NCBI GenBank assembly: GCA_964563105.1
Contig: CAZLXM010000004.1
Location: forward strand, 11,834-75,833
DNA from: CAYVTV01 sp964563105
GTDB taxonomy: Bacteria; Bacteroidota; Bacteroidia; Bacteroidales; GCA-2748055
Direction of reading: 5' to 3'
Length of the DNA stretch: 64,000 nucleotides
The notes under the pieces were generated by a model. It worked only from the letters and a program-made list of their open reading frames with translations. It did no database searches and was not told the DNA's origin. Below are positions 36,072 to 46,915 of the stretch, piece by piece. Made by a program: the position numbers and the translations under genes. How positions within the stretch are numbered: position 1 is the first letter of the stretch; each line of letters starts with the position of its first letter.

Positions 36072-36677
36072 TTACAGTCGGACCCTTTCTGCAAAAATAG
36101 TCAGGAATTGATTAAGAATCAATCCCCAGTTTTTAATCGGCTGTGTCCATTTTTTAGAAGTTTCCCTAAGTGCCAGATAAACCGATTTAATAACGGCCTC
36201 GTCCGTGGGGAAAGAGAGCTTATTTTTGGTATATTTTCTTATTTTACCATTCAGGTTTTCAATCAAATTAGTTGTATAAATAATTTTTCTGATTTCAACA
36301 GGGAAGTCAAAGAAAACGGTCAGGTCCTCCCAGTTATTTTGCCATGATTTTACAGCATAGCTGTATTTGGCATCCCACTTAAGGGCAAAATCATTAAGAG
36401 CTGCCTCAGCCGCTTTTCTGGTGGGCGCTTCATAAATGTATCGCATGTCATTTGCATACTCTTTCTTATCTTTCCAAACAACGTAACGTGCAGAGTTTCT
36501 AATCTGGTGCATAACTCAAATCTGTGTTCCGGATTCAGGAAACATATTTTTAATTGTATCTGTAAAACCATTCAGATTATAGGTAGCTGTTATAAGAATG
36601 TCATTTACACCGCAAGCTTTGATATCTGTCAGTATGCTCATCCAAAAAGCAGCACTCTCATTTTTATCAAGCTTTTA
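36072..36677 (-). pseudogene. IS256-family transposase remnant, truncated and with an internal stop
   Basis: Reading the minus strand from about 36677, one frame gives DKNESAAFWMSILTDIKACG, then IKNMFPESGTQI, then a TGA in the place where relatives have a Cys or Trp before VMHQIRNSARYVV. It continues with the C-terminal NLIENLNGKIRKYTKNK, which includes the catalytic Glu of the DDE triad. The start of the gene and the first Asp are gone, and the usual VDGLKGF block reads YNLNGF, losing the second Asp. So it is dead by three lesions. Confidence 0.85.
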
Positions 36678-36824
36678 GCCATTTTGAAACCTTGGAAAAA
36701 TTGTTTCGTATTCTATTGTAAATTCTTAAACAATTAATCAATAAAACTTTATGGCATTTTCTTTTTTTCAAAAATCAAAAATGCTGTTAAACATATGCAG
36801 ATATAAAAATATTTACATTAATTA

Positions 36825-39800
36825 ATGTTGCTGCAAGGGGGGAAATATTATTTTAATAATTCGTTATTTTCAGGTAAGAGCACAAGAATAGTCGTAAACT
36901 ATTTTTGTTTTATTCTCCTTTTGCCATTATTCACTTTTTCAATAAACCTGTCTGCCCAGACGAAAATATCAAAAGATAATTATAGCGGAAATTTTACCGA
37001 CAATAATTCCTGGCTGGACTCCTCTGCTCCTAATCCTGTTAATGTAAGTAATCCGGTAATTATTTATGGTGATATTCAGCATACCGGAAATATTAGCTTT
37101 AACCAGGCCCTGGATATATACGATTCACTAAGTATTACCGGAAATGTCACACTGGGCAATGATTGTAATCCTATTGTAAGATCCGGGGGAATTTTTACGA
37201 TTCAGGGAAACCTGGATCCGGTAAACAAAAGTAATCTGACAATTGAATCCGGAGCTTTCTTTACCATTTATGGTGATCTGACAATGGGAAACCAAGGTAA
37301 TCTGATCATTGAATCAGGCGGAATATTTATTATTCACGGAGATTTAGCTCTTGGAAATCAAGGAAGCCTGACAATTGAACCAGGTGCCATTTTTATTGTA
37401 TATGGTAACTATACTTCTGATAATAAAACGAATGTGCTGGTGGAGGGGACCATGATCGTAACAGGTACATTCACACAAAATGGAGGGTCAAATAACCAGG
37501 GTAGTTTCGAAATTAACGGTGGAAATGTTTATATCCTTGATCCGGTCCCTCAAATAAAACAGGGCTCTAATTATGATGATCTCAGATGTAATCCCGATTG
37601 CGGATACGGAGGTATGGATGATCTTAAAAATGATCCGGTATGGGGATTATTCTCGGGAATAACATATGACATAAGTGCCTCAGGGCCCACAGAATTTTGT
37701 GAAGGAGATTCAGTGATTTTATCTGTTCCCGATAGCAGTACATGGTATCAGTGGTATAAAGATGCTGTAATTATTCCCGGAGCAGATTCCTTTTCATTTA
37801 CCGCTCTTGAAAGCGGAGATTATCATATCAGGATATTAACTTCTGCATTCCCTGACACCATTGATATTGGTCCTGTTAACGTTACAGTAAAGGAAAATAG
37901 CATTGCACCTGTATCAGCATCAGTTGATCCTGATACTATTTGTGCCGGATCAGGAAACATTGAATTATCATATGAGGGAGGCAGCCCTGGCACAGGCGGA
38001 ACAGCACGATGGTATTCCGATCCGGGATTTACAAATCTGCTTGGCACTGGTAATAATCTTATCATCCCTGCCCCGGCAGTCTCACAAACTTATTATGTGA
38101 GGTTTGAAGATCATTGCGGATATACAGATGCAAGATCTGTGAATGTAACTGTTCGTGATCTCCCTGTAGTTGTATTTACCGCTCCCGGTCCTGTTTGCAT
38201 TGATGGTGCTGATATAACTCTTTCTTCGGGCAGTCCTGCCGGAGGAACATATTCAGGTCCCGGCATCATAGATGATACATTTCATCCCGAAATTGCAGGT
38301 GAAGGAACACATACCCTCACATATAGCTATACAGATGGAAATGGATGTTCAAATTCTGCAGAACAAGATATAAGGGTAATTCCAATTCCCATAGTCAGCT
38401 TTTCCGGCCTGGCCCCCTATATTGCTATAACTGATCCTCCAATATTATTAAACGCTTCCCCTGAAGGAGGAACTTTTTCCGGTCCCGGCATCATAGGTGA
38501 TACATTTCATCCCGAAATTGCAGGATTGGGCTTACATGAAATCGTCTATGAATATACTGAAGAATCTGTCTGTACAAATTCGGATACACTTTATACTGAA
38601 GTGCTGGATTATGATTTCATGCATGGTGCCATAACATTAACAGATTTTGATAACTGGTATTCAGGTGATGCAGTATATTCAACAATAGGGGCCACTGCCG
38701 ACGGAAATGTTGCCTCCTGCTGGAATCAGGGCAATAACCACACCAGATGGTTTAAATTTCAGGCAGCTACAGAACAAATCAAACTGACATTCCTTACAGG
38801 TGGATCATATGGAACTGCCAGAAGGATTAATGCAGCAATATGGGAGGCTGACGGGACAACTGAAGTTAACTGTTACAGATATATCGTTGATTATGACTCC
38901 GTAGTTGTTCAATCACCGAATTTAACACCCGGAAACTGGTATTATGTTTCCATTACAACAGCCACCGGAGCATATCGCGGATCTTTCTCCCTTCGTGTAA
39001 ACGGACAGGTAGATTACGATTATTATGAAGGAGCAATAGAATTAACGGATTTCGACAACTGGTATTCAGGTGATGCTATATATTCAACAAGGGGAGCTAC
39101 TGCAGACGGAAATGTCGCTTCCTGCTGGAATCAGGGTAATAGCCACACCAGATGGTTTAAATTTCAGGCAGCTACAGAACAAATCGCACTGACATTCCTT
39201 ACAGGCGGATTATACGGAACCGCCAGAAGAATTAATGCAGCAATATGGGAAGCCGACGGAACAACTGAAGTTAACTGTAACAGATATATCTCTGATTATG
39301 ACTCAGTAGTTGTTCAATCACCAAATTTAACGCCCGGAAACTGGTATTATGTTTCCATTACAACCGCCACCGGAGGATATTACGGATCTTTCTCCCTGCG
39401 AGTAAACGGAAAAGTAGATTACGATTATTATGAAGGAGCGATAGAGCTGACAGATTTAAATAACTGGAGCTCTCCTGATGCAATCTACACAACCAGAGGT
39501 GCAAGTGCTGATAAAAGTGCCGCTCCGTGCTGGAATACCAGTCCAAACTATAACAGGTGGTTCAAATTCACAGCTACAACTAATACTATCAGCATACTTG
39601 TACGTGGCGGAAACACAACGTATGGTACTCTACAGCGCATTAATGCAGCAATATGGGAGGATGATGGTTCAACAATTGTTTCATGCAATCGTTATATATC
39701 GGATAATGATGATGTTTATGTCGAATCAGTGGATCTGGTACCCGGAAATGTGTATTATTTATCTGTTGATAATAATTATGAAGGATTTCGTGGAAGTTTT

Positions 39801-42800
39801 TCACTTAATATAGATACCAGGGTAACGTATGATTACAAGGAAGGAGCTTATGAATTACAGGATCTGACAAGCTGGTGTTCTGTGGATGCTGCTTTTTCAA
39901 CCCGGGGTGCAACTCCCGATCTTAATGCAGCAAGCTGCTGGAATACCGGACCGAATTATAACAGATGGTTCAAATTTGTTGCCAGTACACCAGTTATAAA
40001 TATAAAGGTTAAAACTAACGGAAGTTACGGAACCATAAGACGCATAAACCTTGCTTTATGGGAAGATGACGGCATAACCCAAATTGCATGCAACAGATAT
40101 GTAAGTGACAGTGACAGTGTTTCGATTGGAACCAGCCAGCTTTTACCCGGAAACACATATTATATATCTGTTGATAATAATTATGAAGGATTTCGTGGAA
40201 CATTTACCTTATGTATTGATAACCAACTGAATTACGATTATTTAGAAGGGGCAAAGGATATTACCTATTTGATTAATAATTGCTCCGAAAATGCTGAATA
40301 TACTACAGTTGGAGCTACACCTGACAGAACTGCACCTCATTGCTGGAATACATCTCCGAATTATAACCGCTGGTTCAAATTCATGGCCACCACAAGCTCA
40401 ATCAATATTCAGCTAAAAACCGGAAGTCCTTATGGAACAATCCGCAGGGCACAATTAGCTCTCTATGATCAGGACAGCACTACTGTACTCGATTGTAACC
40501 GCTATGTAAACGATGAAGATAATATTGAAGTCTCTGCTGGTAACCTGATTCCGGGAAAATGGTATTTTATTGCTGTGGATAATAATTTCGAAGGATTCAG
40601 AGGAACTTTCTCTTTATGCCTGGATGATAAACCAAACTATGATTTTTATGAAGGTGCTATTGAATTGGGAATTATTCATGACTGGCATTCGTCAAATGCT
40701 GCATATACAACCATAGGGGCAACACCCGATAAAAGTGCTGCAAGCTGCTGGAATACCGGGCCAAATTATAACAGATGGTTCAAATTCACAGCTACAACTA
40801 ACCAGATCCATATAGAAATCAGAACAGGAGGAGTTTATGGTACAATAAGAAGAGTTAATGCCGCTATCTGGGAAGCTGATGGTCTAACTGAAGTAGCCTG
40901 TAAAAGATATGTAAATGATAATGATATTGTAGAAGTTGAAGCTCTGAACCTTATACCCGGAAATACATATTATTTATCTGTTGATAATAATTATGCGGGA
41001 TTCAGGGGAACATTCTCCCTGTATATAAATGATGCAGTAGATTATGATTTTTATGAAGGTGCCAGGGATGTCAGTCACCTGATTAACTCCCAGTCTCTTC
41101 TGCAGGAATATACGACAATAGGTGCATCACCGGACAGAAATCCGGGGACATGCTGGAATACAGCACCAAATTATAATCGCTGGTTTAAATTCAGGGCAAC
41201 TACTCCCGGAATAAATATAAAGGTTCTGACAGGCGGATCATATGGTAGCATTCGCAGGGTCAATATCGCACTATTCGAATCAGATGGAATTACTCAATTG
41301 TCCTGTAATCGTTATGTAACTGATTTCGACATTGTTGAACTTGATTATGAAGGGCTGGCCCCGGGAAACTGGTATTATTTCTCTGTAGATAATAACAATA
41401 TGAGTTTTCGTGGCAGCTTTACCCTTGCCTTAAATGATGAAGTCAGCTATGACTATTATGAAGGGGCAATTGAACTTATTGACCTTCATAACTGGTCTTC
41501 CCCCGATGCTGCTTATACTACATCCGGGGCCACACCTGATAAAATTGCTGCTTCATGCTGGAATACTGCCCCTAATTTTAATCGCTGGTTCAAGTTTACA
41601 GCCACAACACCGGTAATTAATATAGAAGTCAGAACAGGAGGAAATTATGGTACCATCCGGAGAATTAATGCTGCTCTCTGGGAAGCTGACGGAATTACCG
41701 AAGTTACGTGTAAACAATATGTTAATGAGAATGACAATGTATCTCTGGGTGCAAATACACTGACTCCCGGAAACACATATTATATATCCGTGGATAATAA
41801 TAATCCAAGCTATAGAGGGACTTTCTCACTATATATTGACGATGCAATGGATTATGATTTTTATGAAGGTGCATATGAGATAACTAAGCTTAATAACTGG
41901 CAATCAGAATTGCAGGAGTTCACCACAGTAGGTGCTACTCCCGATAAAATAGCCGGAAGCTGCTGGAATGCTGGTCCTTACTATAATCGCTGGTTTAAAT
42001 TTCAGGCTATTCATTCCGATGTTTCAATTCAGGTATTACGGGGAGGACCATTTGGAACAATAAGTCGGATCTATCTGGCACTATGGGACTCTGATGGAAC
42101 AACAGAATTATCCTGCAAACGATATTCCGCTCAGCCAGATAATGTGTCAATTGCATATTCAGGACTCAATCCGGGCAACTGGTATTATATATCCGTGGAT
42201 AATAATCTATCGGCTCGTGGTACATTTACACTCCAGGTAAATAATATATCAGGAAATGAATATTATGCCATAGCCAATGGTAATTGGAATATAGCTTCTA
42301 CATGGTCCTTATCAGAAGGAGGGCCTCCGGCAACTTCTGCCCCACAAATTGGTGATGTTGTACATATAAAAGGATATAATGTTATTGTAAATACAGATGA
42401 AGCATGTGCTGAATTAAATATTGAAGCTATAAACAATAATACCTCCCTTACTTTAAATGGGGGATCATTAGCAGTAAATGGTGAAATGACTTTCTCTAAT
42501 AATGCTTATAATGTAAGCGGAGAAATCAGTATTTTAAACTCAGGAAGCCTTTCAATAAACGACGATTTCAATATTAACAGAGCCGGCGGTAATAATATTT
42601 TCCGGATCACAGTTCAGGATAACTCATCTATTTCTGTTCAGAATGATCTTATCATTAAGTCTTCTTCTGGAAATATAAACAATACCGAACTTAATATTTC
42701 GGGTACTGCCGAAGTCCGGATCATGAATGACTTAATCCTGGAAAATACAGGGGGGATAAAATCAAGCATAATACTGAATAATTCTGCAAATTTAAGAGTT

Positions 42801-45800
42801 CACAGGGATATTCTGTTTAGTAGCCCTGCACAGAACAGGCTGGAAATACAGCTAAACAATGATTCAAAACTCTTTGCCGGAAGATCTGTTCAAAGAGGGG
42901 CAACACGTTATGGAATATTAAATTCAAGGGATAATTCTACCATCGTATTTAATAGCAGTGATTACCTACAGATAATACCCGAAAATGCAGGAGGCGGAAC
43001 GGATAATTTTAGCTACCGCAATATTGAGATCAACAATACAAGGATAAGCAGCCCGCAATTAAGCCTTGAAGGACCGGTATCAGTTTCAGGGACCTTAACA
43101 CTAACGAGAGGAATAATCAAAACAACAACAACTAAATTATTGAATATTGAGAGCAGCGGAACAATTTCCGGAGGATCAGCTCTGAGTTACATTGAAGGGC
43201 CACTTAAAATCACGGGGAATTTAGCTGTAAGCTTTCCTCTTGGTAAAAATGGCCGTTATCTTCCTTTGGCGATATCAGCCCCCAATTCTGTAAATGATGC
43301 ATTTATTGCTGAATATTTTGGATCTAATCCAAATCCTTATTATAATATTAACTTGCATGAAGCCTCCATTGATCATGTTTCAAATTGTGAATACTGGACT
43401 TTGGAAAGAGTATCAGGCAACTCAGCGATAAATGTAAATATAGCCTGGGATGGTAATTGCAGTTGCATATCCGATCTTGCTAATTTAAAAGTAGCCGTAT
43501 GGGATGGTTCTGAATGGAAAAACTATGGTAATGGAAATATTAACGGTTCAATTGCTTCAGGCGAGATTACAAGCTCTGATGCCATTAACCTTAATTCATG
43601 TGCAATTACTTTTGCAGACTTTTTACCTTTTGTAGATTTCACAGATCCGGGAGGGCCCTATTGTAAAACTGGTTCCTCAATACTCTTAAGCGGCTTTCCT
43701 GAAGATTCAAACGGCTGGTTCACTGGCAATGGAATTATAAATAATGGTGACGGAACAGCATTCTTTGATCCGGGTATTACAAACCCGGGCAGCCATCAGA
43801 TCACATACAATTATACATCCGCTTCGGGATGCAGTAATTCTATAAGTAAATACATTACTGTAAATGCCAATCCTACAGCTACAATTATTGGAGGGGGCAC
43901 TGTATGTGCCGGAGTGGAAGTTGAATTTTCAATTTATCTGACCGGGGCCCCTCCCTGGAATATTACTTATACTGACGGGGCAGACCTGTTTAATATAACT
44001 ACTTCTGCCAATCCATATAAATTTAAAACTAGTACACCGGGAATATATTCTGTTACTGCAGTAACAGACAACAACGGATGTACAGGAAGTGTCCTGGGCA
44101 GCTCGGCAGACCTGCTGAACTGGCCGGTTATAGACAAGCCATTGGTTAGCATATTATCCGGGACAAGTACATTCTGTGAAGGCTCTAATGTGGTACTGAC
44201 AACTCCGGATGCCAACCTGTATTATTGGAGTAATGGAGTATCCACTCAGAATGACACCATTGTTTCGCCGGGTAACTACTGGGTCAGGGTTGTGGATGAA
44301 CATGGCTGCTTCAGTGGCAATTCAGATACAATTACAGTAAGCGTAATAAAAACAGCGAGGAAACCTTCAGCAATATCAGGTAATATTGCTTTATGTCAGA
44401 ATAGCCCGAATACTAGCTACAGTACTTCATCCTGGTATGCCGATGTTTATAACTGGAGCCTGGAACCTTCGATAACAGGAACAATTATCGGAACCGCCTC
44501 AAATATCACTATCGACTGGGATGAAAATTATTCCGGAATAGCTAAGCTCACTGTTTATGGTTCAAATAGCGATTGTGGAGCCGGGCCTGTATCTGACACT
44601 TTATATATTACTTTAAATGCATTGCCTGAAGAACCCGGTTTGATCAGCGGACCTCAAACAGTCTGTCAGGGACAGACAGGACTGATATATAGTATTGATC
44701 CGGTTCCGAATACAACGGGTTATATCTGGTCATTACCAGAAAATACTGTTATTTCAGGTCCTTCAAATGGCAATTCCATTACTGTTAACTTTCTTAACAA
44801 TGCTGTTTCAGGTAAAATAAGCGTTCAGGCTTATAATGCTTGCGGAAGCAGTCTGAATATATCATCTCTGAGTATTGATGTACAGACCTTATCTATTGCT
44901 GCAACAGGCATAAACCTTAACACGGATAGTATATGTCCGGGTGATTCAGTTATATTGAGTGTTGAAGGAGGATTCCCCGGAAGTGGGGCATCATGGAAAT
45001 GGTATCTGGATGATCTTTGCACAATACCTGCCGGACCTGAAGGTTTAACGCTCACTGTAAATCCTGTGGTTAATACATCTTACTGGTTAAGGGCAGAAGG
45101 TTTATGTAACAACACAGCAACAGTCAGTGCGACTGTAAATATGAAGGAAGCTCCTGTTCAAGCCGATGCTGTTAATGTTGACAGACCATCTGTTTGCTCT
45201 GCTGAGGGCACTATCGTACTATCATATTCAGGCGGATCACCGGGTACAGGCGGTGTAGCAAGATGGTATTCAGATCCCGGGCTGACTAATTTTATTGGTA
45301 GCGGAAATAATCTTAATCTTTCCGCTCCTGCAGCAACACAAACTTATTATATGAGATTTGAAGCTGATTGTGGCAATTCATCCGTAAGATCAGTTAGCCT
45401 TACTGTATTTGACCCTCCAACAGTAACATTTGACACTATCAATCCTGTAGGCCTTTATTCAGGAGATTTTATACTAAATCAGGGAAATCCCGGAGGCGGT
45501 ATTTATTCCGGCAACGGAATTATAGCCGGAAATACTTTTAATCCTTCATTAGCCGGAGCCGGTACACATACTCTTACTTATACATATACTGATGGAAATG
45601 GATGTGCAAATTCGGCAAATCGCGATATTTTAGTTTATGCCCTGGACATTCCTGTAATTACCGGAGCAACTGATGTATGCCTCATGAATGCAGAAGTATT
45701 CTCAACATCAGAAGATCCCGGATACAGCTACTCATGGACTGTAAATGGCGGAACCATTATATCAGGTGCCGGAACACATGAAATTACAGTTGAATTTACA

Positions 45801-45938
45801 AATCCGGGAAATGCTGATATCAGCGTAACAATAACAAAAGATGCTTTCTCTGAAACCTCAGACGTATATGATGTAACAGTATATGATTTACATACATTAC
45901 CTGATATTGAATCAGATAACAAATTAAATCGCAGATGA
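36825..45938 (+). CDS. Giant exported surface protein with nine PPC-like repeats and Ig-like domains
   Basis: 3037 residues. A signal peptide (FCFILLLPLFTFSINLSAQ, about 27-45) is followed by a beta-helix-like stretch with repeated GNLIIESGGIFIIHGD units (about 60-190). Ig-like domains follow (CEGDSVILS..., 290-360; CAGSGNIELSYEGGSPGTGG, 365-440; CIDGADITLSSGSPAGGTYSG, 450-520). Nine tandem PPC-like repeats of about 135 residues follow (596-1808), each with YDYYEGA, CWN..PNYNRWFKF, RRINAA.WE.DG and PGN.YYISVDNN. Then comes a G8-like beta-helix (about 1810-2250) and PKD/Ig-like domains to the end. No type A or B T9SS sorting domain is visible; the end is IESDNKLNRR. It is the first gene of a T9SS-linked cluster and likely an adhesin. 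Confidence 0.88.
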   Translation: MLLQGGKYYFNNSLFSGKSTRIVVNYFCFILLLPLFTFSINLSAQTKISKDNYSGNFTDNNSWLDSSAPNPVNVSNPVIIYGDIQHTGNISFNQALDIYDSLSITGNVTLGNDCNPIVRSGGIFTIQGNLDPVNKSNLTIESGAFFTIYGDLTMGNQGNLIIESGGIFIIHGDLALGNQGSLTIEPGAIFIVYGNYTSDNKTNVLVEGTMIVTGTFTQNGGSNNQGSFEINGGNVYILDPVPQIKQGSNYDDLRCNPDCGYGGMDDLKNDPVWGLFSGITYDISASGPTEFCEGDSVILSVPDSSTWYQWYKDAVIIPGADSFSFTALESGDYHIRILTSAFPDTIDIGPVNVTVKENSIAPVSASVDPDTICAGSGNIELSYEGGSPGTGGTARWYSDPGFTNLLGTGNNLIIPAPAVSQTYYVRFEDHCGYTDARSVNVTVRDLPVVVFTAPGPVCIDGADITLSSGSPAGGTYSGPGIIDDTFHPEIAGEGTHTLTYSYTDGNGCSNSAEQDIRVIPIPIVSFSGLAPYIAITDPPILLNASPEGGTFSGPGIIGDTFHPEIAGLGLHEIVYEYTEESVCTNSDTLYTEVLDYDFMHGAITLTDFDNWYSGDAVYSTIGATADGNVASCWNQGNNHTRWFKFQAATEQIKLTFLTGGSYGTARRINAAIWEADGTTEVNCYRYIVDYDSVVVQSPNLTPGNWYYVSITTATGAYRGSFSLRVNGQVDYDYYEGAIELTDFDNWYSGDAIYSTRGATADGNVASCWNQGNSHTRWFKFQAATEQIALTFLTGGLYGTARRINAAIWEADGTTEVNCNRYISDYDSVVVQSPNLTPGNWYYVSITTATGGYYGSFSLRVNGKVDYDYYEGAIELTDLNNWSSPDAIYTTRGASADKSAAPCWNTSPNYNRWFKFTATTNTISILVRGGNTTYGTLQRINAAIWEDDGSTIVSCNRYISDNDDVYVESVDLVPGNVYYLSVDNNYEGFRGSFSLNIDTRVTYDYKEGAYELQDLTSWCSVDAAFSTRGATPDLNAASCWNTGPNYNRWFKFVASTPVINIKVKTNGSYGTIRRINLALWEDDGITQIACNRYVSDSDSVSIGTSQLLPGNTYYISVDNNYEGFRGTFTLCIDNQLNYDYLEGAKDITYLINNCSENAEYTTVGATPDRTAPHCWNTSPNYNRWFKFMATTSSINIQLKTGSPYGTIRRAQLALYDQDSTTVLDCNRYVNDEDNIEVSAGNLIPGKWYFIAVDNNFEGFRGTFSLCLDDKPNYDFYEGAIELGIIHDWHSSNAAYTTIGATPDKSAASCWNTGPNYNRWFKFTATTNQIHIEIRTGGVYGTIRRVNAAIWEADGLTEVACKRYVNDNDIVEVEALNLIPGNTYYLSVDNNYAGFRGTFSLYINDAVDYDFYEGARDVSHLINSQSLLQEYTTIGASPDRNPGTCWNTAPNYNRWFKFRATTPGINIKVLTGGSYGSIRRVNIALFESDGITQLSCNRYVTDFDIVELDYEGLAPGNWYYFSVDNNNMSFRGSFTLALNDEVSYDYYEGAIELIDLHNWSSPDAAYTTSGATPDKIAASCWNTAPNFNRWFKFTATTPVINIEVRTGGNYGTIRRINAALWEADGITEVTCKQYVNENDNVSLGANTLTPGNTYYISVDNNNPSYRGTFSLYIDDAMDYDFYEGAYEITKLNNWQSELQEFTTVGATPDKIAGSCWNAGPYYNRWFKFQAIHSDVSIQVLRGGPFGTISRIYLALWDSDGTTELSCKRYSAQPDNVSIAYSGLNPGNWYYISVDNNLSARGTFTLQVNNISGNEYYAIANGNWNIASTWSLSEGGPPATSAPQIGDVVHIKGYNVIVNTDEACAELNIEAINNNTSLTLNGGSLAVNGEMTFSNNAYNVSGEISILNSGSLSINDDFNINRAGGNNIFRITVQDNSSISVQNDLIIKSSSGNINNTELNISGTAEVRIMNDLILENTGGIKSSIILNNSANLRVHRDILFSSPAQNRLEIQLNNDSKLFAGRSVQRGATRYGILNSRDNSTIVFNSSDYLQIIPENAGGGTDNFSYRNIEINNTRISSPQLSLEGPVSVSGTLTLTRGIIKTTTTKLLNIESSGTISGGSALSYIEGPLKITGNLAVSFPLGKNGRYLPLAISAPNSVNDAFIAEYFGSNPNPYYNINLHEASIDHVSNCEYWTLERVSGNSAINVNIAWDGNCSCISDLANLKVAVWDGSEWKNYGNGNINGSIASGEITSSDAINLNSCAITFADFLPFVDFTDPGGPYCKTGSSILLSGFPEDSNGWFTGNGIINNGDGTAFFDPGITNPGSHQITYNYTSASGCSNSISKYITVNANPTATIIGGGTVCAGVEVEFSIYLTGAPPWNITYTDGADLFNITTSANPYKFKTSTPGIYSVTAVTDNNGCTGSVLGSSADLLNWPVIDKPLVSILSGTSTFCEGSNVVLTTPDANLYYWSNGVSTQNDTIVSPGNYWVRVVDEHGCFSGNSDTITVSVIKTARKPSAISGNIALCQNSPNTSYSTSSWYADVYNWSLEPSITGTIIGTASNITIDWDENYSGIAKLTVYGSNSDCGAGPVSDTLYITLNALPEEPGLISGPQTVCQGQTGLIYSIDPVPNTTGYIWSLPENTVISGPSNGNSITVNFLNNAVSGKISVQAYNACGSSLNISSLSIDVQTLSIAATGINLNTDSICPGDSVILSVEGGFPGSGASWKWYLDDLCTIPAGPEGLTLTVNPVVNTSYWLRAEGLCNNTATVSATVNMKEAPVQADAVNVDRPSVCSAEGTIVLSYSGGSPGTGGVARWYSDPGLTNFIGSGNNLNLSAPAATQTYYMRFEADCGNSSVRSVSLTVFDPPTVTFDTINPVGLYSGDFILNQGNPGGGIYSGNGIIAGNTFNPSLAGAGTHTLTYTYTDGNGCANSANRDILVYALDIPVITGATDVCLMNAEVFSTSEDPGYSYSWTVNGGTIISGAGTHEITVEFTNPGNADISVTITKDAFSETSDVYDVTVYDLHTLPDIESDNKLNRR
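38610..42250 (+). repeat. Nine tandem PPC-like repeats (about 400 bases each)
   Basis: Each unit encodes about 135 residues starting YDF/YDY..GA and ending in a short strand of the type FSL.VNG or FSLYID. Units 1 and 2 are nearly identical at the DNA level (for example the TGGTTTAAATTTCAGGCAGC stretch in both), showing recent duplication; the others have diverged. Confidence 0.93.
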
Positions 45939-45984
45939 AATAAAGATTAAATAAATTAAAAAAACAATAATTATTAACAATTAA

Positions 45985-46794
45985 ATGATGAACAAAATGA
46001 AAACAAATTCAGTACTTAGAACTTTTGCAATTCTTGCTTTGATTACAGCAGGTTTTTCAAACTCTCTCTTTGCACAGTTTATTGGCAACACTGCCAATGA
46101 TCAGCTTCCAATCGTTGAAGAACGAAAAGGTGGAACAACAACTTATTCTGTTCCCGGTCCTGCATCAGATGAATACACATGGGCTGTTACCGGTGCGGTA
46201 AGTGTCTCGCCTGCACCATCTTCAGGTGATGGTTCTGTCGGGAATCCATTTGTTTTAAATTATACCGCCGGATTAACTTCGATTCAGGTACAATGGCCGG
46301 CTGATAATGATACTATAACTTCAATGTCCGGAAATGTATCGGTACAACAAAGAGTATCAAGCGGATCCATTGCCTGTCCAAGTATTATTCAATCCTGGGA
46401 CGTTAATCTCTGGAGCCGTGCAACAGCAAGCATAATAACTGATGACTTCGAAATCTGTTCCGGAGATGATGTTGGGGGAAACATTGAAGTGAGATTAACT
46501 GGCGCCCCCAATTTCGATTTTAGCTATACTATTACCGGCCTTAACGGGGTTACGAGTGCACCGGTAAATGTTACAGGTGTGACCAATGCAACAGCAACTA
46601 TTTCACTTCCAAATAATCTCGTTAATACAAGCTCAAATCAGGATCAAACTTATGTTATTACACTGACCCGGATGAATGATGATTTTACTGGAAATGGAAC
46701 GATATTAAACGATTCATTTACAATTACAGTTCATCCGACAGTTCAAACCGGTCCGATCGAAAGTAACAGATCTTTGGAAAGAAGGAATCCTTAA
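45985..46794 (+). CDS. Small exported Ig-like protein of the T9SS surface cluster
   Basis: 269 residues (265 if the ATG at 45997 is used). A signal peptide (LRTFAILALITAGFSNSLFAQ) is followed by two PKD/Ig-like beta domains: TTYSVPGPASDEYTWAVTG, typical of PKD-like folds, and CSGDDVGGNIEVRLTGAP, which resembles a domain of the preceding giant protein (CAGVEVEFSIYLTGAP). It starts 46 bases after that gene and ends in GPIESNRSLERRNP, similar to the giant's IESDNKLNRR end. A role as a repeating or adaptor subunit is inference. Confidence 0.75.
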   Translation: MMNKMKTNSVLRTFAILALITAGFSNSLFAQFIGNTANDQLPIVEERKGGTTTYSVPGPASDEYTWAVTGAVSVSPAPSSGDGSVGNPFVLNYTAGLTSIQVQWPADNDTITSMSGNVSVQQRVSSGSIACPSIIQSWDVNLWSRATASIITDDFEICSGDDVGGNIEVRLTGAPNFDFSYTITGLNGVTSAPVNVTGVTNATATISLPNNLVNTSSNQDQTYVITLTRMNDDFTGNGTILNDSFTITVHPTVQTGPIESNRSLERRNP

Positions 46795-46834
46795 TTGTGT
46801 GAATATTTTGATTTAACAACTTATTATGAACAAA

Positions 46835-46915
46835 AAATGCCGGTTTAATATGAAATTACAAGTTTAAGATCTTTAGTTTCAAGGGATATTTATAGAAATA
46901 AGCGAACCGGCATTT
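46835..46915 (+). promoter_or_regulatory. Inverted repeat downstream of the small surface protein gene
   Basis: AAATGCCGGTT (46835-46845) and its exact inverse AACCGGCATTT (46905-46915), 59 bases apart, 40 bases past the stop of the small surface-protein gene. It might be an mRNA-stabilising or terminator-like structure, but the long loop and absence of a clear T-run leave this open. Confidence 0.4.
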
